A stretch of 7,904 nt of DNA from Candidatus Fermentithermobacillaceae bacterium (GCA_012842105.1 DUTL01000282.1:1-7904), one strand, 5' to 3'. Shown: positions 1 through 5,635, counted from the first letter of the stretch. Notes: a model not told the origin generated them from the sequence alone. Numbers and translations: made by a program.

Positions 1-886
1 TAGAACAACATCATCCAAAATAAGCAGGGCTTTTTCCCAGCCTTTTCTCGGCCCGGTCGCTGCTGCCGCTCTTGGCCTGATTCCTCAATGCGGCTTTTCC
101 GTAATAGCGACCACTCTTTTTCTGGAGGGAATGATCCCAATGGGGTCCCTGCTCTCTGCCTATATTTCCACCTCCGACGAAGCGTTACCTATTATGCTCG
201 CAGACAGGGCCTCTTTGCCATGGGTAGTGCCTCTCCTCGCCACGAAATTTGTTTGGGGAGCGACAGCCGGTATATGCACAAATACGGCAATCCTGCACAG
301 GAAAAACTCCAAGGCAAAGTTTGAAACAGATAAAGCACCGGGCCAAGTATCTTCAATAGAATCAGATACGCAACCCCCTGTGCCTGGCAACTGCGGCTAC
401 ACATGTACCGGCCGCACACACACTGAAACACACGGCCCGGGCTGCAGATCGAGTACCGGGGGCACACACTCCGGGCAGGCTGAAATTGCATCCCACGCGT
501 TATCACGAACTTTGCGAATCGCTTCCATGGTCTTTGTGCTTTCAGCCCTGTTCAATTTCATCGGGCATGCTGCTCAAGGCCGGCTTTACGGGGCACTTTC
601 AAGGCCTGGCCTGTGGCAGCCGGTAGTTGCAGCTCTGGTCGGCTTGGTTCCATCGTGCGCCACGTCAGTCGCACTGGCAGAGAGTTTTAAGGCAGGCATA
701 TTATCATTCCCGGCTACCTTGAGCGGCCTTACATCTAACTCGGGCCTGGGGCTTCTAATACTGGCCAAGGAATCCAGCAGGAAAAGAGACGTTGTTACAG
801 TAGTTGCGCTGCTTGTGTTCGCCGCTGTCATATCAGGCCTCCTGGCATCAATAATCCTGCCGGCCGGTTATCTCATATTCAAGTAG
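1..886 (+). CDS. Putative 10-TM heavy-metal (manganese-type) exporter, 3' part
   Basis: The reading frame is open from the left edge (first full codon at base 2) to TAG at 884-886, so the start lies outside and 294 residues are visible; the ATG at 131 is internal. The fragment has about six hydrophobic segments. Motif GLIPQCGFSV (bases 74-103) is followed by a stretch ending in STSDEALPI; a second motif GLVPSCATSV (bases 641-670) is followed by GLTSNSGLGLLIL. This paired pattern is what I know from the putative manganese transporter / ArsP_2 (DUF2899) family of integral membrane proteins, for which metal efflux is proposed but, to my knowledge, little tested. A hydrophilic loop between the halves holds a Cys/His cluster (bases 392-445) that could bind metal. 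The gene converges on the YlbF-family gene across 181 bases with no clear U-tailed terminator. Family call is fairly sure; the metal is unknown. Confidence 0.82.
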   Translation, partial: RTTSSKISRAFSQPFLGPVAAAALGLIPQCGFSVIATTLFLEGMIPMGSLLSAYISTSDEALPIMLADRASLPWVVPLLATKFVWGATAGICTNTAILHRKNSKAKFETDKAPGQVSSIESDTQPPVPGNCGYTCTGRTHTETHGPGCRSSTGGTHSGQAEIASHALSRTLRIASMVFVLSALFNFIGHAAQGRLYGALSRPGLWQPVVAALVGLVPSCATSVALAESFKAGILSFPATLSGLTSNSGLGLLILAKESSRKRDVVTVVALLVFAAVISGLLASIILPAGYLIFK

Positions 887-1067
887 ACCGGCGACAGGTA
901 GGCTGTTTCACACCGGAGCATCATCCTCCATCCAGAATCAGAAGAAAAGAGCACCGGGCTATTCAGCACCTGCATAGGCGCCGGCCACCAAGCAGCGGGC
1001 CATTCTCTAGGCTGGCCTTATCCAGCGCAAACCTACGTACCTGACTCGAAACAACACGTTGAACGTC

Positions 1068-1406
1068 TTACATGTAGTCCAGCATATTCAGCGCATCGTT
1101 CAGTATTTTCTGAATGTCGGCCATAGTTACCAAGATCCGTTCTTCAGCTTGGAGAAAACGCTGTATTGGGCCGTGCATATTGACAACTTCCTGGGTTTTC
1201 GCAAACTCAGATTGAATATCCTCGTCGGGATCTTTCCCTGTAATGGCAGCAGTTTGAATCAAGAACTGCTGCTGCCTGTACTGCTTGAGAATGGACAATG
1301 CTGATTCACTTTCCTGAAGCGCGTGCTTTGCCTTCTGGTACTCTTTGTATTCAGAACTTTCTTTTAACTCTCTTGCGAGCTCGTAAGCCTTGTCGTAAAC
1401 AGCCAT
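1068..1406 (-). CDS. YlbF/YheA-family (Com_YlbF) small helical regulator
   Basis: A 112-residue, mostly helical, charged protein beginning MAVYDKAYELARELKES, with the heptad-like amphipathic pattern and the central Q-x-x-x-G-x-x-x-x-x-E-region layout of the YlbF/YmcA/YheA family (PF06133). Length fits YheA (about 117 residues). In Bacillus subtilis, YlbF and YmcA form a complex with YaaT that influences RNase Y-dependent mRNA maturation, competence, biofilm and sporulation; YheA is less understood. This protein contains no cysteine, so it cannot itself supply Cys ligands to the Fe-S clusters described for the YlbF-YmcA-YaaT complex, which favours a YheA-like paralogue. The ATG is preceded by GGGAGGAAA (complement of 1415-1423), about eight bases upstream, supporting the start. 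It appears monocistronic: the neighbour upstream is divergent and the one downstream convergent. Exact role unknown. Confidence 0.85.
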   Translation of the reverse strand: MAVYDKAYELARELKESSEYKEYQKAKHALQESESALSILKQYRQQQFLIQTAAITGKDPDEDIQSEFAKTQEVVNMHGPIQRFLQAEERILVTMADIQKILNDALNMLDYM

Positions 1407-1471
1407 GGCTTAAGTTTCCTCCCTTCCTGGGTCTTTGAAGTCTACGGATTATGTCAAATCTCAATATACGC

Positions 1472-1517
1472 GGGACGGTTACGGCGGCACGTTGAGTGAC
1501 ACATTTAGGACCGTCCC
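1472..1517. repeat. REP-like imperfect palindrome with GGGACGGT arms
   Basis: GGGACGGT at 1472-1479 is matched by its exact reverse complement ACCGTCCC at 1510-1517, with 30 bases between, inside the divergent spacer of the YlbF-family gene and the aldolase. The segment 1496-1519, read on the minus strand, starts GGGGACGGTCC and ends GTGTCACT. From memory, GGGGACGGT...GTGTCA elements are dispersed in many Clostridia genomes, often near IS200-like/RAYT (Y1) transposases. No transposase is present here, so this would be a solitary copy or relic. The arms are seen; the family assignment is inference. Confidence 0.45.
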
Positions 1518-1619
1518 CAATGTTTCCCCGATGTTTCTACCTGACTGTTTTCGCCGCCGGTGCCAGGATTCCTTCGAGAGAGTATAGAAACATTAAGTAC
1601 TGAACAACGCTACAGTTGC

Positions 1620-1633
1620 GCCGGTAAGCCGGC
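1620..1633 (+). promoter_or_regulatory. Small GC hairpin abutting the aldolase ribosome binding site
   Basis: GCCGG (1620-1624) and CCGGC (1629-1633) form a perfect five-bp stem with a TAAG loop. It ends two bases before the Shine-Dalgarno AAGGAGG (1636-1642), which lies eight bases before the aldolase ATG at 1651. It may influence translation initiation or mRNA stability, but a stem this short can occur by chance. Confidence 0.3.
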
Positions 1634-1650
1634 CTAAGGAGGGCATTAAC

Positions 1651-2289
1651 ATGCTTGCTGGACTCAGAAAGCAGGTGCTGGATGTATCCATGGAACTGCG
1701 CCGCATGCAAATGGCCAGGGGAACTTCGGGCAATGTGTCTGCCCGGGACCCTGAATCAGGCCTGATAGCAATTACTCCGTCAGCAATCCCATATGAAGTA
1801 CTGCGAGTTACTGACATAGCCATCATAACCCCTGCCGGCGAGATTATTCACGGAAACCACAGGCCATCGTCTGAGACACCCATGCATACGGCAGTCTACC
1901 GGCTCCGCCCTGATGTAAACGGCATTGTTCATACACATTCGTTGTACGCAACGGTGTTTTCTGTGCTGAACAAGGAACTGCCTGTAGTTACGGTGCCCCT
2001 GGCAACCTTCGGGCCCGTGCCTATTGCACCCTTCCGCCTTCCCGGGTCGCAGGCCCTGGCAGATGAAGTAGCCCGGTGTCTTGGAGTTGCCGGCAAATCA
2101 GTACTGCTGCAAAACCACGGCGCCCTCTGTGCCGGCAGTACAGTGGGAAAAGCACTGGAATGTGCCGCATATACAGAAGAAGGGGCACAGGTTGCATACC
2201 TCGCCCACCTGGCAGGAGGGCTGAATCCGATCCCGGACGAATATATTGCTGTCATGCGGGATATTTCCGGGACAGAAAAAGCGCTCTAG
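1651..2289 (+). CDS. Class II aldolase/adducin family protein (FucA/AraD-like)
   Basis: A 212-residue cytosolic enzyme of the Zn-dependent class II aldolase family, which cleaves or epimerises sugar phosphates such as L-fuculose 1-phosphate or L-ribulose 5-phosphate through a metal-stabilised enediolate. Family landmarks are all present: phosphate-binding GTSGNVS (residues 24-30), TPS (42-44), SSE with the probable catalytic Glu75 (73-75), HTH giving Zn ligands His94 and His96, and QNHG with the third ligand His156. Length matches FucA (about 215). The region equivalent to the catalytic Tyr113 of E. coli FucA reads VPLATFGP with no tyrosine, so the substrate may not be L-fuculose 1-phosphate; a related pentose or deoxy-sugar phosphate is equally possible. 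AAGGAGG at 1636-1642 fixes the ATG. There is no adjacent kinase, isomerase or transporter to indicate the pathway. The stop overlaps that of the convergent small ORF. Confidence 0.88.
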   Translation: MLAGLRKQVLDVSMELRRMQMARGTSGNVSARDPESGLIAITPSAIPYEVLRVTDIAIITPAGEIIHGNHRPSSETPMHTAVYRLRPDVNGIVHTHSLYATVFSVLNKELPVVTVPLATFGPVPIAPFRLPGSQALADEVARCLGVAGKSVLLQNHGALCAGSTVGKALECAAYTEEGAQVAYLAHLAGGLNPIPDEYIAVMRDISGTEKAL

Positions 2290-2495
2290 CCGGGCTGGGC
2301 CCCGTGAGAAAACCGGCTGCCACCGCGCCTTTGGAGCCCCTGCCCAAACTCGAGAACCATGGTAGCAAACAACACATTCTTGAATACGCCACTGTGTCCG
2401 CCGGTTGTTTGGGTATCCTGGGCAACTGGCTCTACGACTGGAAAAGGGCTGGCTTCTTCATCCGAAATTGCATTAGCTGCTTTGTTCTCATCCAT
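2286..2495 (-). CDS. Hypothetical 69-residue protein downstream of dpaL
   Basis: I do not recognise this protein. It is 69 residues, starting MDENKAANAISDEEASPFP. The N-terminal half is acidic (seven Asp/Glu against one Lys), the middle has TTGGHSG (30-36) and a mildly hydrophobic stretch FKNVLFATMVLEFG (38-51), and the C-terminus is basic (Arg56, Arg57, Arg61). There are no cysteines, no membrane segment and no signal peptide. The best evidence that it is real is GGAGGG (complement of 2503-2508) seven bases before the ATG, and its position 75 bases after the dpaL stop on the same strand, which suggests one transcript. Its TAG (2286-2288) overlaps the aldolase TAG (2287-2289) in a CTAG palindrome. 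It could also be a fortuitous ORF or a gene remnant. Confidence 0.45.
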   Translation of the reverse strand: MDENKAANAISDEEASPFPVVEPVAQDTQTTGGHSGVFKNVLFATMVLEFGQGLQRRGGSRFSHGAQPG

Positions 2496-2502
2496 TCTTG
2501 TA

Positions 2503-2508
2503 CCCTCC
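2503..2508 (-). promoter_or_regulatory. Ribosome binding site of the 69-residue ORF
   Basis: On the minus strand the sequence reads GGAGGG, then TACAAGA, then ATG at 2495. Both the match and the seven-base spacing are typical of Gram-positive sites. This is the main reason for treating the small ORF as a gene. Confidence 0.5.
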
Positions 2509-2553
2509 GTATGATGTTTTCACGTAGCGTCCCGCCCGTAGGTGGATACAGAT

Positions 2554-2568
2554 TTGCATTGCATTGCA
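2554..2568. repeat. Three tandem TTGCA units behind dpaL
   Basis: TTGCA occurs three times without a gap at 2554-2568, ending two bases from the dpaL stop codon (2571-2573) in the spacer before the 69-residue ORF. It is too short to assign a function and may be simple slippage. Confidence 0.6.
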
Positions 2569-2570
2569 CT

Positions 2571-4064
2571 TCACTCCCCATCCATTATTCTCCTGTAATT
2601 CACGGGATCTGTGTCTCCCTCTGTGCTGACAAACACGATCACGGAGTTTTCGTTCAACTGTAACTTCCTTCTGAGCCCCGAGTACCAAGGAGATTTACAG
2701 ATAATCCAGAGCAGCCCTATCCCCACGGCTCCCGATTCACCTGAAACAACCACAGGATCATCGCCTAGTGGGCTGCCCAGTACCTGCATTCCACGTGCAG
2801 ATACTTTGTCAGAACACGCTATATAGGCGCTTGCCAGGTCCCTTAGCACCTCCCAGGCAAGGGGATTGGGTTCTCCGCATGCCAGCCCCGCCATCATAGT
2901 CCTCAAATCGCCTCTTTCATCTTCAAATGCAGAATGGGCCTTCCCGTCGGCCCTGGCAGCCGAAACCAGCATACATGCTGCCCGGTCAGGTTCCACGATT
3001 ACAGAAACAGGATAATCTTTACCCACGCAGTCCGCATAACAGCCTAAGACTGCGGCGGCCATCCCGCCTACCCCGGCTTGAAGAAAGATGTGAGTTGGGC
3101 TTTGCGGCCCGGGTACGCCGGTTTCGTCTCCGGCTTCCTGTACATATGCCTCTGCCCGTACCTGTTTCTGCGTCGGCGTTGGTGGCTGTGCCGGTGCTGA
3201 CATCGCCGCTTCTACTGCCAGCTGTTCGCGCAATTCAGATACAATCGTGGTGTATCCCTGCATAACCCACTTGGGGATTTGAGTATACCCTTCCCATGCA
3301 GTGTCCTGAATCAGCACCCATCCGTTTGATTGAGCATCTCGAACACAATGCCTAACCGTATCATCATAATTAAACGGGCTTACTACCACCCTTGCTCCCA
3401 GGCTTTCAATGGCTTTGGCCCTGCTATCTGCAGTGCCCCTGGGGACATAGACAACAGACTTATGGCCCAACAGGCCGGCGGCCCAGGCCACCCCTTTGCC
3501 GTGGTTGCCGGCAGTGGCAGTGGCAAAAGTAAGCAACCCAGCCCTCCCCCTGGCCTCTTCGGATATAAGGTCTTCATATCTGACGCAGTCAGCATCCAAA
3601 CCGGCCTTTTCACATATTGCCCTGGCAATGGCATAGGACCCTCCCAGCCCCTTAAACGCATTGAGGCCAAACCGTGAAGACTCGTCTTTTACATGGATTT
3701 CACCAACGCCCAGTTCCCGGGCAAGGGACTTGAGCTTCACCAAAGGGGTGGGCCGGTAACCGGGCAAAGTACTGTGAAAACCGCGGGATGCCGCTGATGC
3801 CTGGCATGTCAGAAAAGGTGGGCACTCGTATTCGCGCAGGGCTTTGGGAATCACGGCCCTTAGCCCTGTCTCACCCTGGCTTACCCCATGCGGCATCCCA
3901 AAGACACCCGCTGCAAACAGGCCCGGTTGTGTATGCTGATGAGCGGCCTCTTGGCTACAACCTGCATTTGACTCAACTCCGTCATTAGAACCCTGTTTCA
4001 AGTTGCCGTTCTGTGTGTTTGAAATGACTGCCTGTACATCCGCGCCGGTCTTGAAAATATCCAT
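2571..4064 (-). CDS. dpaL: Diaminopropionate ammonia-lyase (PLP fold type II), extended form
   Basis: Cytosolic PLP enzyme expected to convert 2,3-diaminopropionate to pyruvate and two ammonia. Numbered from the ATG at 4064 (497 residues), GYRPTPL (102-108), KDESSRFGLNAFKGLGGSYA with PLP-lysine Lys138, NHG (187-189), QDTAWEGYTQIP (from 253, with Asp254), glycine loop QAGVGGM (329-335), MAGLACGEPNPL, SGESGAVG (441-448) and STEGDTD all align by eye with E. coli DpaL/YgeX (398 residues). Cys364 and Cys396 match the disulfide pair reported for the E. coli enzyme. Oddities: Ala185 sits where E. coli has catalytic Asp120; about 34 extra residues, Pro/Ala/Gln-rich, lie within 283-322; and about 61 extra residues precede the conserved region. 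GAGGTG (complement of 4071-4076) six bases ahead supports ATG 4064 over the in-frame GTG at 4073. Identity is sure; activity is less so. Confidence 0.9.
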   Translation of the reverse strand: MDIFKTGADVQAVISNTQNGNLKQGSNDGVESNAGCSQEAAHQHTQPGLFAAGVFGMPHGVSQGETGLRAVIPKALREYECPPFLTCQASAASRGFHSTLPGYRPTPLVKLKSLARELGVGEIHVKDESSRFGLNAFKGLGGSYAIARAICEKAGLDADCVRYEDLISEEARGRAGLLTFATATAGNHGKGVAWAAGLLGHKSVVYVPRGTADSRAKAIESLGARVVVSPFNYDDTVRHCVRDAQSNGWVLIQDTAWEGYTQIPKWVMQGYTTIVSELREQLAVEAAMSAPAQPPTPTQKQVRAEAYVQEAGDETGVPGPQSPTHIFLQAGVGGMAAAVLGCYADCVGKDYPVSVIVEPDRAACMLVSAARADGKAHSAFEDERGDLRTMMAGLACGEPNPLAWEVLRDLASAYIACSDKVSARGMQVLGSPLGDDPVVVSGESGAVGIGLLWIICKSPWYSGLRRKLQLNENSVIVFVSTEGDTDPVNYRRIMDGE

Positions 4065-4070
4065 GGATAA

Positions 4071-4076
4071 CACCTC
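4071..4076 (-). promoter_or_regulatory. Ribosome binding site deciding the dpaL start
   Basis: The minus strand reads AAGCGAGGTGTTATCCATG. GAGGTG lies six bases before the ATG at 4064. The alternative in-frame GTG at 4073-4071 is part of this Shine-Dalgarno itself and has no comparable site upstream, so ATG 4064 is preferred. Confidence 0.6.
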
Positions 4077-4258
4077 GCTTATATGTAGACAACCAAACCT
4101 GCCGCTCCTGGGTTTCTAGTCCGAGTTGCTCATATGTGCCGAAAAGCCAGGACGCCAGCGTATTTCAAGACAGGATGCCTTGTATGCGCCCCGGCCTCTT
4201 TGATTATGACACGGCCTTGAATACCGAACCACCTTCAACGTAACCAAGAAAAGGACAG

Positions 4259-4290
4259 TTAACAATAATGGGGCAATGTAGTACTATAAT
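4259..4290 (+). promoter_or_regulatory. Possible sigma-A-type promoter for the patatin-pepF pair
   Basis: A perfect TATAAT lies at 4285-4290, facing the patatin gene and about 135 bases before its ATG. The best -35 candidate, TTAACA at 4259-4264, is 20 bases upstream, longer than the preferred 17, and no TGn extension precedes the -10. The -10 is good, but the promoter as a whole is uncertain. Confidence 0.35.
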
Positions 4291-4358
4291 TACCATAGCC
4301 GAAATCCGAACTTATCAGAAGGCGGCACACCAGAATCAGGCGGCGCTAATGAAACAGT

Positions 4359-4375
4359 AGTGTCCGCATGACACT
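4359..4375. repeat. Inverted repeat AGTGTC-CGCAT-GACACT, possible operator
   Basis: A perfect 6-bp inverted repeat with a five-base spacer lies about 70 bases downstream of the TATAAT box and 49 bases before the patatin ATG. It is too short and lacks a T-tract, so it is unlikely to be a terminator. A regulator operator or a small leader hairpin is possible; a chance occurrence is also plausible. Confidence 0.35.
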
Positions 4376-4386
4376 TTGAACATATA

Positions 4387-4408
4387 CAGTATTCAAGCAG
4401 TATTCAAG
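4387..4408. repeat. 11-bp perfect tandem duplication before the patatin RBS
   Basis: CAGTATTCAAG occurs twice head-to-tail at 4387-4397 and 4398-4408. The second copy runs directly into the Shine-Dalgarno AGAGGAGG (4407-4414) of the patatin gene. It looks like a recent slippage duplication, or paired protein-binding half-sites. Confidence 0.6.
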
Positions 4409-4424
4409 AGGAGGCAACCGTTGC

Positions 4425-5567
4425 ATGGCAGAAACGCAGCGCAGTCACAGCAACCACCTACGGCTTGCAGAAAATGTGGTCCCGGGCATCGCGTTAAGCA
4501 GTGGAGGCGCGTTAGGGATAAGCCATATTGGCGTGCTCAACACTCTCAACTCAGCAGGAATACACTTCCCCATTGTCGCCGGCACCAGTATAGGAGCGAT
4601 AGTCGGCGCTGCATACGCCTGCGGAACTCTGGAACTGGCTGAGGAAATGGCCCGGTCGCTTACACGCCAAGCCATGCTGCAGTGGGCAGATCTGCACTGG
4701 AACGGGGGCGTTCTAAAAGGAGACGTGGTTGAAAGCCTTTTACGCAAGCTCACCAATAATCTTACTTTTGAAGACTTGCGCAGCGGCGGGATTACTCTGG
4801 TAGTAGTAGCGTGTGACCTTAACACGGGCAAACCTGTCTACATATCCGAAGGAGACATTGCAAGTGCTGTCAGGGCAAGCATGTCAATTCCCGGAGTATT
4901 CGTCCCGGTAGAAATGAACGGGTCGAATCTGGTAGACGGCGGCCTTGTGGACAGCATTCCCGTTAATATACTCTCCCGCCTGGGTGCTGGCTTTACAGTC
5001 GGCGTAGACGTGTCTAATACTAACGACATGTGGTCCCGGGCAAAACTCGGTTTTATGACGTCTGCCAGGACTGCAGACCAGTTATGGGAGCGGATTAGGG
5101 GGATTGCCTCCGGCGCGGCAAACGCGGGTTCACGCCATATTGAGAAGTATCACGAGTTGGTTAGCCGGTTCTTCTCCAACACTCTGGGAGCCTCAGCCAC
5201 AGATGGCCTTAAGGAGGCCTATGCCGACCATAACACAAAGGAAACCCTTCGGACAGAAGACGAGACTCTCTCACCCAAGGATAAGGCCGGAAACGGATCA
5301 GCCCTGGATTGGGCGGGGCTAAGAGCTATCATGCAATCAGCAGGCATACTGACCCAGAATTTCGACATGGAGCAAGGCATTCATGCCAGTATTCCCAGGG
5401 CTGATATTCTGCTGAGGCCCGACATTCGTCCTTTTCACGCCCATCAATTCTACAAAGCCAAAGAATTGATTGAAGCAGGCGAAACAGCGGTACACAATGC
5501 GCTACTGAATTTCTCGGCGCCAGGCAAGCAACTTTCCGGGGCCGCCCATGATGCAGCAGGGCAATGA
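4425..5567 (+). CDS. Patatin-like phospholipase, RssA type
   Basis: A 380-residue protein with a patatin domain over roughly residues 18-200: a lipid acyl hydrolase with a Ser-Asp dyad. The nucleophile elbow GTSIG (53-57) gives Ser55, and DGG (171-173) gives Asp171 in LVDGGLVDSIPVNIL. The oxyanion-hole region reads LSSGGALGISHIGVL (24-38), where the family norm is LSGGGARGxAHIGVL: the first Gly is Ser26 and the usual Arg is Leu30. The C-terminal tail (about 299-360, with ADILLRPDIRPF and KAKELIEAG) matches the RssA-like helical end. A charged stretch of about 50 residues (250-298) separates it and makes the protein longer than the roughly 300-residue RssA norm. No signal peptide or membrane segment is seen, so cytosolic or membrane-peripheral. 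AGAGGAGG at 4407-4414 supports the ATG, with a ten-base gap. The lipid substrate is unknown. Confidence 0.88.
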   Translation: MAETQRSHSNHLRLAENVVPGIALSSGGALGISHIGVLNTLNSAGIHFPIVAGTSIGAIVGAAYACGTLELAEEMARSLTRQAMLQWADLHWNGGVLKGDVVESLLRKLTNNLTFEDLRSGGITLVVVACDLNTGKPVYISEGDIASAVRASMSIPGVFVPVEMNGSNLVDGGLVDSIPVNILSRLGAGFTVGVDVSNTNDMWSRAKLGFMTSARTADQLWERIRGIASGAANAGSRHIEKYHELVSRFFSNTLGASATDGLKEAYADHNTKETLRTEDETLSPKDKAGNGSALDWAGLRAIMQSAGILTQNFDMEQGIHASIPRADILLRPDIRPFHAHQFYKAKELIEAGETAVHNALLNFSAPGKQLSGAAHDAAGQ

Positions 5568-5635
5568 TGCCGCCAAGCCGCGGTAAAACCACGCCGTGAA
5601 CAACCCAAGAAAACTTGGGATTAATCAGAGTATAC

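Larger units (their letters stand above)
4065..4424. other. 360-base divergent intergenic region between dpaL and the patatin gene
   Basis: No credible gene is seen on either strand. The region must carry the start signals for both divergent genes. It holds the dpaL ribosome binding site, a TATAAT box facing the patatin gene, a 6-bp inverted repeat and an 11-bp tandem duplication, each listed separately. I could not find a convincing -35/-10 pair for dpaL; a TATAAG sequence on the minus strand lies only a few bases upstream of the dpaL ribosome binding site and lacks a -35 partner. Confidence 0.7.

Noticed and set aside
192..506. Minus-strand open frames across the exporter gene
   Set aside because: They lie antisense to a strongly supported membrane protein, lack ribosome binding sites and show no family resemblance.
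998..1017. GGCCA/TGGCC hairpin between the exporter and the YlbF-family gene as a terminator
   Set aside because: Only five bp with a ten-base loop and no T-run on either strand.
1448..1457. TTGACA on the minus strand (complement of 1452-1457) as the -35 of the YlbF-family gene
   Set aside because: No acceptable -10 hexamer is found 16-18 bases downstream.
2286..2495. The 69-residue ORF as a RiPP or double-glycine leader peptide
   Set aside because: It has an acidic front and a GG, but no Cys, no leader consensus around the GG, and no modification enzyme, peptidase-transporter or immunity gene nearby.
2076..2663. Long plus-strand open frame (195 codons) across the aldolase end and dpaL start of the minus block
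   Set aside because: It overlaps the aldolase, the small ORF and dpaL in other frames, has no ribosome binding site, and its Arg/Pro/Cys-rich translation looks like a shadow frame.
4071..4073. GTG at 4073 as the dpaL start
   Set aside because: It lies inside the GAGGTG Shine-Dalgarno that serves the ATG at 4064.
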